Positions 7,274 through 16,587 of a stretch of 64,000 bases of DNA are shown one piece after another. Location of the stretch: NCBI RefSeq assembly GCF_009363075.1, contig NZ_CP045293.1, positions 5,140,501 to 5,204,500 on the forward strand, given 5' to 3'. Below the pieces are notes generated by a model that was not told the DNA's origin, did not search any database, and worked only from the letters and a program-made list of their open reading frames with translations. The stretch is from Paenibacillus guangzhouensis. Lineage in GTDB: Bacteria > Bacillota > Bacilli > Paenibacillales > Paenibacillaceae. The first letter of the stretch is position 1. Every line of letters starts with the position of its first letter. Both the position numbers and the translations under genes were made by a program.

Positions 7274-10200
7274 ATGAAAAGTAATAATAAGGCCGATTAC
7301 CTACCCGGACATTCCGAGTCCAATCCCCACGCTTCCGACTTCATCACGGCGCAAGGCGACTCCAGCTTCGTCTTACGAGACATCATGGAAGAACAGGCCG
7401 GCATGGAGCCGAGCGTATTTCTCCCTTATGCCAGAGCCATTGCGTCTGCCATTCGCAGCCTGCACCAACAGCAGATGATCCACCTTGATTTGCGGCCGGA
7501 ACGGGTCACCTTGCTCCCGGACCATGCTTGCGTCATCGATTCGGGCTATGCGGTCAATCGTTTAGAAGGCGGCTATACTCGTCCGGACGGCTTCGTCATG
7601 TCCGAAGCTTCCCTGCCTTACTGCTCGCCCGAGAACACGGGCAGAATGCTGCGGCCGGTGGATGAGCGCAGCGATTTGTATTCCGTCGGCGTGATGTTCT
7701 ACGAAATGTTGACGGGGCATCTGCCTTTCGCAGCCAACAATCCGCTCGAGTGGGTCTATCTGCACTTGGCTCAGAGCCCTCCGCCGCCAACGCATCCCAA
7801 AGTGCAAATCCCCGACGGCCTTATCGCAATCATCATGAAGCTATTGGAGAAAAACCCGGACTATCGCTATCAGAATGCGAACTACCTGATCGTTGATTTG
7901 GATAAAATCGACCACCCTCATGATACATTCCGCATGGAACCCGGATTTTACGGCAGAACGCATGAAATCTCCGTCCTCACGCAAGCTTACCTCGCCGCCA
8001 GCTACGGATCGACGGAACTCGTCTATGTCGCCGGCGAAGCCGGCATCGGGAAAACAAGCCTACTGGATCAAGTGTTCCGCAAGCAATACCGGGGCGATTT
8101 CTTCTACATCACCGGAAAATTCGAGCAGCTATCGAACGAGAGCCCTTACCATCCGATCATGCAAGCCTTTCGCGGGCTTATGCGGCATCTGCTTGGTGAA
8201 GGCCAGCAGCGCGTGGAGCAGTGGAGACACAAGCTGAACAACGCGCTTAGCGGAAGCGCTGAACTCATTACATCGATGATTCCGGAAGCCGAACTGATCA
8301 TTGGCCACGTCGCCCCTGCGGAAGAACTTCCCGCGAACGAAGCAAGAAAACGATTCCTGTACGTATTTCGCAAATTCGTGCAGACGCTGGCTACGAAGGA
8401 ACATCCGCTCGTTTTTTTCATTGATGATCTGCAATGGGCTGATAGTTCCTCGCTTCAGTTAATCCATGCCCTGCTGTCAGATCCGGAATGCCAATATGTC
8501 CTGATGATTTGCGCCTATCGCGATAAGGAAATCGATCCCGCCAGACTGCCAGGCTACGAGACGGACGGCAGTCCCATCGAACACGCCGTCATTCGTCATC
8601 TTCAACTAGATCCGTTACATCTGCAGGATATGAACCAGATCGTCATGGAAATGCTTCATCATGAGACGGACATGACCCTCTCCTTAACGGAACTGTTGTA
8701 CCATCGCACGAACGGCAATCCGTTTCATCTGCGACAAATTCTGCTTCGGTTATTGGACGACGGCATCCTGAGCTACAACCAGGAAAAGCGCAGTTGGGAA
8801 TGGGATCTAGGACGGATGATCGAGCAGGACCCGAGCTATGCGATCCATCAGCTGATTGATCATCGTCTGCGCCGGCTGCCGAAGCTCGCGCAAGAACTGC
8901 TCAGCATCGCAGCCTCGATCGGAAGCACGTTTCACCCCGAACTCATTGCTGTGGTAGGGGATTGCAAGGCTAGCGAAATGGACGCAGCGTGGACGGCAAT
9001 CGAACTGGAGGGCCTGGTTGCGCCATTCGGAAGCGATCAATGCCGTTTTGTGCATGACAGCATCCAGCAATTCATCTATGGTCGGCTCGATGATGAATCG
9101 AGGCAGCGCCTGCACATTCGAATCGGAAGAGCATTGAGCGGAATTGACGCTCAGGTTGGCGCGTATATCTTCGAAATCGTTAATCATCTGAACCGGGGGT
9201 CCGATCAAATCCGAGATCCCAAGCAGCTACTTCAACTGATCGAGCTGAACCTAGATGCCGGCAATCGGGCTAAGGCATCCTCTGCCTATGACGTGGCACT
9301 GGGTTATTTCCGAAAAGGAGCCGGGTTGCTCGTCGCGGAGAATTGGGACCGAGCCTTTGATCTTTGCTTCGAATTGCACGCCCAGCAGGCAGAGTGCGAG
9401 TATCTTTGCGGCTTCCATGAGAACTCCGATCGGGAGATGCATTTCTTGCTCGAACGAGCGCGCAGCCCGATGGAACGAAGCCGAGTCCAGATGATCCGAA
9501 TCATGCAGCACATCAATCAAGGCAAATATCTGGAGGGGACGGCGCTTGGCCTAGAATGTCTAGCGGAGCACCGTATCATCATTTCTGCCAACCCTAGCAA
9601 ATTCATGCTCCTAATGGAAGGCATGCGTCTGGAAGCTCTACTCCGCCCGGGCTATAACAAGCTCATACAGCTGGAGGAAATGTCGGATCCGGAGCGGATT
9701 ACTGCGATGAATTTGATCTTGGCGATCATCCCATCCACATTTTTCACGAATAAGAACGTCTTCTTTCTGCTCGTGTGCAGAGCGATTCAGCTCTCCTTGC
9801 GATATGGGAACTCGCCGGTTTCCGCCGCTGTATATGCCGCGTACGGCATGATTCTAGGTACGGCGGCCGGCAAATTCGACCAAGGCTATGCCCTTGCCAA
9901 AATCGGCGTCGAGCTCTCCGAACGGTACAATGCGCAATCCATCATGAGCAAAACGTATACGATGTTCGGCGGCGTCCTCTGCCAATTTGCCGGTCATGCG
10001 AGCGAAGGAGATGCCTACTTGGCGAAGGCGCTCCGCTATGGCATGGGCTCGGGCGATTATGTGTTTGCCAGCTATGCCATGGGCGCACATATCAATTCTT
10101 TGTATACGAGAGCTCCCTTAAACGAGTTGGCAAGATCGATTGCGGATTATATGGGCACGCTGGATACGACCAACGATGAATTCGTGAAGCAGAACTTCTA

Positions 10201-11749
10201 TCTATACCAGCAGTTCATCCTCGCCTTACAGGGCGGTACGGATGCGCCAGACTCATTCAGCGGGGGTGGATTCGAAGAGGCAGAGTTTCTAAGCCGCATC
10301 CGCGAGGAAGAGACGGCTGCGACGACGTTATATCAATTCAGCACCTATAAGGCGCAGCTCTGTTATTTGTTGGGCCGATATGAGGAAGCGATTCGCTGGG
10401 CTCGGGATGCGAAGCCTTATGAATCCTTCGCTACCCATCTGCCTCATCTGGGAGAATGCCTATTCTACGCTTCGCTGGCGGAATTGGCTGTCTGGACGCC
10501 GACGAGAAGATCGCCGCACGGCACCAAAGCGCTGAACCGTCAACTTCGCCTATTCCGCAAATGGGCGGCTTGGAGCCCGGCGAATTTCCAAGCGCGGCTG
10601 TACCTTCTTCAAGCCGAATATGCACGTGCCTCCGGCGATCACGCCGCAGCGGAAAGCGGATACGATCAGGCGATCCGGGCAGCAAGGGAGTATGGCAATA
10701 TACATATTGCCGGTCTCACGGCGGAACGGGCAGCCCACTACTATATGGATCGCGGTCACCCAAAAACAGCACGCTTCTATCTGGATCTAGCTTTAGAAGG
10801 CTACAATCAATGGGAATTGCCGATCAAAATCGAGCAAATGGAGCGACAGATACATGAATGGCTTGAGCAGGAGGCGGATAGCGAACATTCGGCTAAACAT
10901 AAAGACATTGCGATAGAACAGCCCGCCGCTTCGCAAGCAGCGTCGGAATGGCCAACAAAACTTCATGCGATGGATAATAACGTAGATCTCGCGGTCATCC
11001 TGCAGACGACCCGGGCGATCACGAATCAAGCAGATCAGGACACGGTACTCGAGGAAATTCTACATACCATGATGAAATATGCAGGTGCAAGCAAAGGTGC
11101 GCTGCTCACGAATAACCAGGAAGCCATATCCATTCAGGCCTACGTCCATACAGCAGGGCAGACCGTCCCGCTCCCCTGCGGGATGACCGACAGCTCGCTT
11201 GTACCGGAGGGGATTGCTCGCTACGTCTTCCGAACCCAAGAAGAAGTCCATTTTGACGCCGGAGTAGAGAGCTGGCTTATTCATAACCCTTATATCGCCA
11301 TACATCAGCCGCAATCGGTCTTATGCCTCCCTGTCGCGATACACGGCACATTGCTCGGCGTGCTGTACCTTGAGAACAAGCTGATGGGCGGCATATTTAC
11401 GCCAGACCGCAAGGCGGTTCTTCTCGCGATGGCCGCACACGGTCTGTTCCTATATAAGCTGCATGGCTCAGCTGATCCGACGGATTCAGGCGCAACGGAT
11501 GGCGTGCAACCACCATCGGCCGTGATGGAGGAACCACTTACGGATCGAGAGCTGGAAGTGCTCGCGCTCTTAGCAGCAGGATTGTCCAATAAGGAGATTG
11601 CCGATCGCCTAATCATCGCCCTCGGCACCGTGAAGGTTCATGTCAAAAATATTTTCGCCAAATTAAAGGTCAACCGGCGTACAAAAGCGATAGCGCAGGC
11701 CAAGGAACTTAAACTTCTCGATGAGAACAATCGATTTCTAAGAGTCTGA
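7274..11749 (+). CDS. Large kinase-like/STAND ATPase/GAF/LuxR regulator
   Basis: A 1491-residue cytoplasmic signalling protein. Residues about 45-215 are the C-lobe of a serine/threonine kinase ([32 protein letters not shown]); the glycine loop and VAIK lysine are absent and the usual Asn after the catalytic Asp is Arg. An AAA/STAND ATPase follows, with Walker A GEAGIGKT at 254-261 and Walker [12 protein letters not shown] near 380. A long TPR-like helical array runs to about 1190, then GAF (about 1237-1396) and a LuxR-type HTH (about 1421-1485, [20 protein letters not shown]). The start ATG has AGAGGTG eight bases upstream. Relatives usually end in a histidine kinase or GGDEF domain; here the output is DNA binding. 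Ligand and targets are unknown; the kinase part may be a pseudokinase. Confidence 0.85.
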   Translation: MKSNNKADYLPGHSESNPHASDFITAQGDSSFVLRDIMEEQAGMEPSVFLPYARAIASAIRSLHQQQMIHLDLRPERVTLLPDHACVIDSGYAVNRLEGGYTRPDGFVMSEASLPYCSPENTGRMLRPVDERSDLYSVGVMFYEMLTGHLPFAANNPLEWVYLHLAQSPPPPTHPKVQIPDGLIAIIMKLLEKNPDYRYQNANYLIVDLDKIDHPHDTFRMEPGFYGRTHEISVLTQAYLAASYGSTELVYVAGEAGIGKTSLLDQVFRKQYRGDFFYITGKFEQLSNESPYHPIMQAFRGLMRHLLGEGQQRVEQWRHKLNNALSGSAELITSMIPEAELIIGHVAPAEELPANEARKRFLYVFRKFVQTLATKEHPLVFFIDDLQWADSSSLQLIHALLSDPECQYVLMICAYRDKEIDPARLPGYETDGSPIEHAVIRHLQLDPLHLQDMNQIVMEMLHHETDMTLSLTELLYHRTNGNPFHLRQILLRLLDDGILSYNQEKRSWEWDLGRMIEQDPSYAIHQLIDHRLRRLPKLAQELLSIAASIGSTFHPELIAVVGDCKASEMDAAWTAIELEGLVAPFGSDQCRFVHDSIQQFIYGRLDDESRQRLHIRIGRALSGIDAQVGAYIFEIVNHLNRGSDQIRDPKQLLQLIELNLDAGNRAKASSAYDVALGYFRKGAGLLVAENWDRAFDLCFELHAQQAECEYLCGFHENSDREMHFLLERARSPMERSRVQMIRIMQHINQGKYLEGTALGLECLAEHRIIISANPSKFMLLMEGMRLEALLRPGYNKLIQLEEMSDPERITAMNLILAIIPSTFFTNKNVFFLLVCRAIQLSLRYGNSPVSAAVYAAYGMILGTAAGKFDQGYALAKIGVELSERYNAQSIMSKTYTMFGGVLCQFAGHASEGDAYLAKALRYGMGSGDYVFASYAMGAHINSLYTRAPLNELARSIADYMGTLDTTNDEFVKQNFYLYQQFILALQGGTDAPDSFSGGGFEEAEFLSRIREEETAATTLYQFSTYKAQLCYLLGRYEEAIRWARDAKPYESFATHLPHLGECLFYASLAELAVWTPTRRSPHGTKALNRQLRLFRKWAAWSPANFQARLYLLQAEYARASGDHAAAESGYDQAIRAAREYGNIHIAGLTAERAAHYYMDRGHPKTARFYLDLALEGYNQWELPIKIEQMERQIHEWLEQEADSEHSAKHKDIAIEQPAASQAASEWPTKLHAMDNNVDLAVILQTTRAITNQADQDTVLEEILHTMMKYAGASKGALLTNNQEAISIQAYVHTAGQTVPLPCGMTDSSLVPEGIARYVFRTQEEVHFDAGVESWLIHNPYIAIHQPQSVLCLPVAIHGTLLGVLYLENKLMGGIFTPDRKAVLLAMAAHGLFLYKLHGSADPTDSGATDGVQPPSAVMEEPLTDRELEVLALLAAGLSNKEIADRLIIALGTVKVHVKNIFAKLKVNRRTKAIAQAKELKLLDENNRFLRV

Positions 11750-11802
11750 CAACACAAAACAAGATCATTACCATTTCAACCAAATAAACCTGTCAAAAGA
11801 AG

Positions 11803-11836
11803 AAGACACTGACCGTTACGGTCGGTGTCTTTCTTT
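11803..11836 (+). terminator. Rho-independent terminator
   Basis: AAGACACTGACCG and CGGTCGGTGTCTT form a long stem with a TTA loop, followed by a T-rich tract (TCTTTT). It closes the large regulator gene 53 bases after its stop. Confidence 0.85.
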
Positions 11837-11879
11837 TAATCGAGAACTCACACATGAGCAAAATGGATATTGAAATTTT

Positions 11880-11916
11880 ACTGTATATGTAATACACTGT
11901 TTATAATATATACAGT
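11880..11916 (+). promoter_or_regulatory. Inverted repeat over the FAD-monooxygenase promoter
   Basis: ACTGTATAT (11880-11888) and ATATACAGT (11908-11916) are perfect inverted arms in an AT-rich stretch. TATAAT lies between them at 11902-11907, and TTGAAA at 11870 is 17 bases from a TACACT. The arrangement looks like a TetR/PadR/MarR-type operator over a promoter, but no regulator gene is adjacent. Confidence 0.4.
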
Positions 11917-11975
11917 TAAAAATTGTAATTTAAATTTTTATATTTATTTAATAACTGATCGGAGTGAACAAACAA

Positions 11976-13172
11976 ATGACAAAATTAAAACGAGTTCTTA
12001 TTTCTGGAGCGAGCATTACCGGACCAACCCTCACCTATTGGCTTCACCGTTACGGCTTTGACGTAACAATTGTAGAGAAATCATCTGCCTTGCGGCGGGG
12101 CGGGTACGGTGTTGATGTTCGCGGTGCGGCAATATCAGTGCTCGAGCAGATGGGCATTCTCGATCAAGTCCGTGCAGCCGACACGCAAATGACTGGTGTC
12201 TATTTTGTAGATAGCCATGGCAAGATGAAGGGACGCATCAGTGAAGCCAGCATTGGCAACCAACACGGCGCGGACATCGAAGTGATGCGTGATGATCTCA
12301 CGAATATTTTATACAAGTTAACGAAGGATACGACCCGCTATATCTGGGGGGATTCGATTACCGCTATACGTGAGACAGAGGAAGGAACTTTAGTTCAGTT
12401 TGCTCACGGCCAGCCTCAAGTATTCGATCTCGTGATCGGGGCAGATGGACTTCATTCCAATGTTCGCAGCTTGGTTTTTGGCGATGAAGCACAGTTTAAA
12501 CGCTCGCTCGGATGTTACATCTCGATTTTTTCCACTCACAACTACCTCAAGCTTAACCACTGCCAACATTTATTTACGACACCAGGCAAGACGGTCGGCA
12601 TGTATAGCGCACGCGACAATGCAGAAGCCAAGGGCTTGTTTATTTTCCAATCTAGGCCGCTGCACTATGACCGGCACAATCCAGACGCGCAGAAACAATT
12701 AATATCCGACGCCTTTAGCGGTCATCATGGATGGGAGACTGAGCGGCTCCTTCATGCGATGCAAGATGCACAAGATTTTTATTTCGATGAGATCTGCCAG
12801 ATTCATATGCCTAGCTGGTCCAAAGGCCGCGTTACACTCGTTGGCGATGCGGCATATGGGCCGTCCCCCCTCTCCGGGCAAGGTACCAGCCTCGCACTTG
12901 TCGGAGCTTATGTGTTAGCAGGAGAGCTCCATGCTGCCCAGGGCGATTACAATCAAGCATTCACGAAATACGAACAGGAGATGCGTTCATTTGTCGAGAA
13001 GAACCAGAAGATCGGTCTGGTTGCAGCAGAGAGCATGATCGAAAGCTCAAACTTCAAAATCCTGCTCCGCAATGGGATGCTTCGTATTCCGTTCCTGATG
13101 AAATATATGTTCAATATGGTTACAAAGATGATTACAAAAGCGGCGAATGGGATTACGTTAAAGGGTTATTAA
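11976..13172 (+). CDS. FAD-dependent monooxygenase
   Basis: This is a 398-residue flavoprotein of the PHBH/TetX class, which uses NAD(P)H and O2 to hydroxylate aromatic or polyketide-like compounds. The N-terminal FAD-binding fold shows ISGASITGPTLTYWL with a following acidic strand end (TIVEK). The central VIGADGLHSNVR is the DG motif, and GDAAYGPSPLSGQGTSLAL is the second FAD motif. I chose the ATG at 11976 with GGAGTG nine bases upstream; a GTG at 11964 overlaps that ribosome-binding site. It stands alone behind the inverted repeat at 11880-11916, so inducible control by a small-molecule repressor is plausible. Detoxification or antibiotic inactivation is possible, but the substrate cannot be read from sequence. 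Confidence 0.85.
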   Translation: MTKLKRVLISGASITGPTLTYWLHRYGFDVTIVEKSSALRRGGYGVDVRGAAISVLEQMGILDQVRAADTQMTGVYFVDSHGKMKGRISEASIGNQHGADIEVMRDDLTNILYKLTKDTTRYIWGDSITAIRETEEGTLVQFAHGQPQVFDLVIGADGLHSNVRSLVFGDEAQFKRSLGCYISIFSTHNYLKLNHCQHLFTTPGKTVGMYSARDNAEAKGLFIFQSRPLHYDRHNPDAQKQLISDAFSGHHGWETERLLHAMQDAQDFYFDEICQIHMPSWSKGRVTLVGDAAYGPSPLSGQGTSLALVGAYVLAGELHAAQGDYNQAFTKYEQEMRSFVEKNQKIGLVAAESMIESSNFKILLRNGMLRIPFLMKYMFNMVTKMITKAANGITLKGY

Positions 13173-13297
13173 GGGAGAGACCATCTGATAAAACGGAATA
13201 ATTTTCTCTATTTATCACGATAATATAGAAGGAGATTCAAAACGATAGATAGAAGTCATACCAATAATTCAATGAAGGCAAAAATGAGGAGGAGAAC

Positions 13298-13693
13298 ATG
13301 GGCAGAATCGTTCATTTCGAAATTCATGTCGATAACATGGAGCGTGCGAAGACTTTTTATGGTGAGGTATTTGGATGGACATTTGAAGACTGGAGTGAGT
13401 ATGCCGGAATGCCTTATTTCGGAGCTGTGACGGGCGATGCCAATGAGCTTGGCATTAACGGAGCTTTAATGCAACGTCAAGGCCCTCCACCGCAACCAGG
13501 CCAGGCAATGAACGGCTATGCATGCACAATAGGAATTGGAGATTACGATTCAACGGAAGCGAAGATTCTTCAGCTTGGAGGCAAAGTCGCAGTGCCGAAG
13601 CATGCCCTACCTGGTATGGCGTGGCAAGGTTATTATGTGGATTCCGAAGGCAATATTTTTGGAATTCATCAGCCGGATAAGGATGCGAAATAA
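13298..13693 (+). CDS. VOC (glyoxalase/bleomycin-resistance fold) family protein
   Basis: This is a 131-residue single-domain protein with paired beta-alpha-beta-beta-beta modules. The N-terminal GRIVHFEIHVDNMERAKTFY and the later YYVDSEGNIFGIHQPD are typical of VOC proteins related to the hydroxylase/CFP30 group. The His in HFEIHV and the late His in GIHQ could be metal ligands. AGGAGG lies before the ATG. It is 125 bases downstream of the monooxygenase, with AT-rich DNA between, so it may share transcription. The function is not predictable beyond a lyase, dioxygenase or binding role. Confidence 0.8.
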   Translation: MGRIVHFEIHVDNMERAKTFYGEVFGWTFEDWSEYAGMPYFGAVTGDANELGINGALMQRQGPPPQPGQAMNGYACTIGIGDYDSTEAKILQLGGKVAVPKHALPGMAWQGYYVDSEGNIFGIHQPDKDAK

Positions 13694-13708
13694 TTTCTTC
13701 AACAAAAA

Positions 13709-13748
13709 AGAACACCCAGACCTCATGCGGTCTGGGTGTTTAGTTTTT
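13709..13748. terminator. Terminator identical in stem to the ssrA terminator
   Basis: AACACCCAGACC and GGTCTGGGTGTT with a six-base TCATGC loop are identical to the ssrA terminator stem at 16186-16215. T and A runs on both sides make it bidirectional. It ends the VOC gene and is followed by a fragment of tmRNA-like sequence. Confidence 0.8.
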
Positions 13749-13751
13749 TGC

Positions 13752-13873
13752 TGGAGGCGAGGGGAATGTTCATATCTTTGTTACATTCAAAAACACTACT
13801 AAACTTGCCATAATATTTTTCTATTGTCCACGACACATAGGCTTCTACGCGTAACAATCACAATTTTGATCGC
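13752..13873 (-). repeat. Decayed tmRNA 3'-end copy
   Basis: TGGAGGCGAGGGGAAT at 13752-13767 matches the tmRNA 3' end at 16227-16243. After about 60 unrelated bases, 13835-13873 resembles the tmRNA interior at 16266-16302: ACATA-GCTTCTACG, then ACA-TTTTGAT. Together with the identical terminator stem next to it, this is a remnant copy of ssrA, in the same orientation, 2.5 kb downstream of the intact gene. It could be an old attachment-site duplication. Confidence 0.65.
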
Positions 13874-13987
13874 TCATATTGATGCATTCGTTGTTAATGT
13901 CCACACAACTTGTACATGATTACACTATTATATCTATATGATGCACTACACAACCAAGCACAAATTTTAAAACATTGGGTTGGTGAT

Positions 13988-14638
13988 ATGCCTATGATCT
14001 ATACAGCTCTTGGGGATTCCATTACCTTTGGGAAAGATGCCTCCTCCATGGTAAATGCTTATCCCCAATTGATCGTATCTGCATTAAACACACGCTCCCG
14101 TAAGGTTACTGCGCATGTTCTGGCTCGGTCTGGTTGGAGCAGCAAAAATTTATTAGATTCGGTGTTATGGCGAGGCGCCTCCATGATTCATCAATCGGAT
14201 GTGGTTTCTATATGGATCGGAGGAGTAGATCTAGCGAACGCCGCGATTTCTTCCCTTAGAAGTCAATCCCCCTTGCCTGCCAAACAACTTGCAACCAACT
14301 ATAGTCGAAATTTATGCTCACTTCTCTCTCTGATCAAAAAAAGAAGCCGTGCCCGTATCATTTGCTGTACGCAGTACAATCCATTTCCGAACAGCCCTCT
14401 AGCAGTCGAGTCGATCAGCCAATTTAATCGTATCATACAAGACTCAGCCCGTCGTTATGATGCCTCAGTAGCCCCTACTCATATGTGGTTTGAAGGAAAA
14501 CAAGCCAATCTTATCTATGGATATCGTAACGGAAAAATTGAAGATGCGTTAAGTGGATCTCTGCCCATTCACCCAAATGATCGGGGGCATCGCCTGATTG
14601 CAACGGGATTGAGCCCGTATCTGATCCCCGGAAGGTAA
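13988..14638 (+). CDS. SGNH/GDSL-type hydrolase
   Basis: This is a 216-residue SGNH-family esterase or lipase. Block I is TALGDSITFG, with the nucleophile Ser. Block III is degenerate (GGVDLAN instead of GxND). Block V, HPNDRGHRLIA, carries the Asp and His of the triad. There is no signal peptide from this start, so it appears cytoplasmic. I chose the ATG at 13988, just upstream of the family's first strand; the ribosome-binding site is weak (GGTTGGTGAT). Longer starts upstream run through tmRNA-remnant-flanking DNA. The gene lies between copies of the ssrA terminator repeat. The substrate is unknown. Confidence 0.75.
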   Translation: MPMIYTALGDSITFGKDASSMVNAYPQLIVSALNTRSRKVTAHVLARSGWSSKNLLDSVLWRGASMIHQSDVVSIWIGGVDLANAAISSLRSQSPLPAKQLATNYSRNLCSLLSLIKKRSRARIICCTQYNPFPNSPLAVESISQFNRIIQDSARRYDASVAPTHMWFEGKQANLIYGYRNGKIEDALSGSLPIHPNDRGHRLIATGLSPYLIPGR

Positions 14639-14645
14639 TGAGCCC

Positions 14646-14746
14646 CTGTCTCATCTCTACGCAAAAAGAACTCCCAGACCTCATGTGGTCTGGGTGTAGT
14701 AGCTATAGGATGTTCATATTGATATTAGAGGTTGGATATAAATGCC
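14646..14746. repeat. Diverged copy of the ssrA-terminator repeat unit
   Basis: CTGTCTCATCTCTACGCAAA, a CCCAGACC-TCATGT-GGTCTGGG hairpin, then AGCTATAGGATGTTCATAT and GATATTAGAGGTTGGATATAAA match the units at 15715-16168 with point changes and an internal deletion of about 40 bases. The hairpin serves as terminator for the SGNH gene. Confidence 0.75.
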
Positions 14747-14782
14747 AAATAAATCACGCATCAAGTAAGAGATTATAAAAAA

Positions 14783-14804
14783 AGAGAGCTTTTAAAGCTC
14801 TCTA
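14783..14804 (-). terminator. Terminator overlapping the end of the sensor-domain gene
   Basis: AGAGAGCTT and AAGCTCTCT pair around a short loop, with seven T following on the minus strand. The stop codon TAA of the gene lies within this hairpin's loop, so the last codons are part of the stem. Confidence 0.75.
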
Positions 14805-15583
14805 TAGGCTGGTTGCATCTTCCCTTGAGTAGACTCATCCTCTTGGTACTCATAATATTGCGGCTGGACCGTCGAATAATTTTGTGTTTCCACGGGTACT
14901 GACGGCTGCTGATATGCCTCATCCACATACATGATTCTACGCTGAACCTGCATGAGCCCATTCACGACGCGAAGCGCGACCCAAAAAAGTACAAGGCCAA
15001 CTCCTACGTACAACAGATATTGCTGATTATAGGTCCAATCTATATGAAAATAACTAAACAAGCTATTTTCTAAAATATCAAGCTGCATTTCATTCATCAA
15101 AATGATATGCACGACTGGAAGAGCAATCAATCCTAGTCCTAGCGAAATCACCGTTACCATAATAGTAAAGAATACAATGCCTGTTACAAATCTTAGTAAT
15201 ACGAGTAGCAGGTTTCGAATGAATAGCGCCCCGTCAAAACCTCTCATCATTCGCACCAACCAGTTCTGCCCAGCTTCAGACTGTCGATTGTAGGTAAACG
15301 AAACAGGAGGAGTAGGTAAACCTAAAATTTGTCTAATCATGCTTTGTTCAAAATTCACAATCCCATTCAACAGCTTAGCTACTCCAAAAAACAGCGGTAT
15401 TCCGATAAATATTGGAGTTAAACCGATGGATAGTGCAAGTCCCGTTATCGCTACTGTAAAATAGATAATCCCTAATGGGAGGGATAACAATAAATAGAGG
15501 ATCGTTGTATAGGTCTTTGGATTAAAAAGCACCCAACGCACCTTACCTGACTGCGCCATTGCTGTCCCATCTATTCCCTTCAT
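14792..15583 (-). CDS. Putative sensor-domain membrane protein
   Basis: This is a 263-residue membrane protein. The block YTTILYLLLSLPLGIIYFTV followed by GLALSIGLTPIFIGIPLFF matches the putative Sensor domain (PF13796) found at the N-terminus of some actinobacterial and Bacillales histidine kinases. Four hydrophobic segments form two pairs (about 25-75 and 125-185), with a fifth near 205-225, then a Gln/Tyr-rich cytoplasmic tail. No kinase domain is present, so it is a stand-alone sensor or structural membrane protein. I chose the ATG at 15583 with AAGGAG nine bases upstream. It lies on the minus strand between two copies of the ssrA-derived repeat. No partner regulator is adjacent. Confidence 0.7.
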   Translation of the reverse strand: MKGIDGTAMAQSGKVRWVLFNPKTYTTILYLLLSLPLGIIYFTVAITGLALSIGLTPIFIGIPLFFGVAKLLNGIVNFEQSMIRQILGLPTPPVSFTYNRQSEAGQNWLVRMMRGFDGALFIRNLLLVLLRFVTGIVFFTIMVTVISLGLGLIALPVVHIILMNEMQLDILENSLFSYFHIDWTYNQQYLLYVGVGLVLFWVALRVVNGLMQVQRRIMYVDEAYQQPSVPVETQNYSTVQPQYYEYQEDESTQGKMQPAYREL

Positions 15584-15861
15584 ATTCAAACACTCCTTTT
15601 GCTTCATAAGTCACGCTCTGAGTTTATAAATCCATTATATCCGCCTTATTTGCCTGACATAACCGTCTTAGGGGGTGACTGGACCTAGACTTTAGACTAG
15701 GACTGGTCCTGTTCATCTCGTCTCCACACAAAAAGAACACCCAGACCTCATGCGGTCTGGGTGTAGAGGCTATAGGGAATATCTCCATCTTACTTGCTTA
15801 CGAAGCCATCCTCTGCCGACGATATTAGAGGTTGGATATAAACGCCGTGCTCTCTTCTCAG

Positions 15862-15917
15862 CCCCACAAAGTGAAGCCTAATCTTGCAGCAATTTCCGAT
15901 TACTTTGCGGGGACCCC
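15862..15917. repeat. 55-nt palindromic element, copy 1
   Basis: CCCCACAAAGTGA at the left pairs with TACTTTGCGGGG at the right, followed by ACCCC. It is present in one repeat unit and absent from the otherwise matching position of the next (about 16118). A second copy, sharing both ends and CGATT in the middle, is at 35072-35126. This looks like a dispersed REP/MITE-like hairpin. Confidence 0.7.
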
Positions 15918-16180
15918 CCCATATTTTCGTTCCCTCCACGCGGACTGAACCCCTGACAGGGGCGATCCCTGTCTCGTCTCCACACAAAAAGAACACCCAG
16001 ACCTCATGCGGTCTGGGTGTAGAGGCTATAGGGAATGTTCATATCTCCATCTTACTTGCTTACGAAGCCATCCTCCGCCGACGATATTAGAGGTTCGATA
16101 TAAACGCCGTGCTCACTCACTTTGTTCCCTCCGCGCGGACTGAACCCCTGACAGGGGCGATCCCTATCTCGTCTCCACAC

Positions 16181-16215
16181 AAAAGAACACCCAGACCTCA
16201 TGCGGTCTGGGTGTT
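16181..16215 (-). terminator. ssrA terminator
   Basis: AACACCCAGACC (16186-16197) and GGTCTGGGTGTT (16204-16215) form a perfect 12-bp stem with a six-base loop; TTCTTTTG follows on the minus strand. It lies nine bases after the tmRNA CCA end. Confidence 0.85.
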
Positions 16216-16223
16216 CAGGTTTT

Positions 16224-16587
16224 TGGTGGAGGCGAGGGGAATCGAACCCCTGTCCGAAGATAACGCAACATAAGCTTCTACGGGTGTAGTTACAGTTTTG
16301 ATGTCACCCGAGTATCGCCCCGTAACCGGCTATACTTTGGGTCAGCCTGATTGTCTTCTTCAGCACACCCCAGGCGGAGATGTGACAGCGTATCCCACTA
16401 AAGTTGGGCCCCGTTCTCGGCACATGGGCGATGCAGAGGCGAAGCTCGCTAACAGGTTATTAAGCTGCTAATGCGAAGTTGTTTTGTTGTTTGCCGTTTA
16501 ATAGGCTTTAGCGTTGATGAAGTGGTCGCGTCCCCACTACCCGCTACTCATGCCCGAACTATCCCCGTCGAATCCAAGAACGCCCCC
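16224..16587 (-). ncRNA. ssrA: Transfer-messenger RNA (tmRNA)
   Basis: tmRNA works with SmpB to release stalled ribosomes and tag the nascent chain for ClpXP-type proteolysis. The 5' end GGGGGCG at 16587 pairs with CGCCTCC before the encoded CCA (16226-16224). GGATTCGACGGGGAT near the 5' end and GGGGTTCGATTCCCC near the 3' end are the tRNA-like D- and T-arm signatures. The tag reading frame at 16495-16460 gives GKQQNNFALAA followed by TAA TAA, so the added peptide is probably AGKQQNNFALAA. Length is about 364 nt, normal for the family. smpB lies upstream on the same strand, and a strong terminator follows. Confidence 0.97.

Larger units (their letters stand above)
15715..16217. repeat. Tandem ssrA-terminator repeat array
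   Basis: Two long units (about 15715-15970 and 15971-16168), followed by the genuine ssrA terminator, share CTCGTCTCCACACAAA, the ACCCAGACC hairpin, GAGGCTATAGGGAAT, CTTACTTGCTTACGAAGCCA, GATATTAGAGGTT-GATATAAA and CGGACTGAACCCCTGACAGG. The units are nearly identical except that the first contains an extra 55-nt hairpin and lacks GTTCAT. No ORF is convincing in this 600-base stretch, so it is non-coding repeat DNA. Confidence 0.9.
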
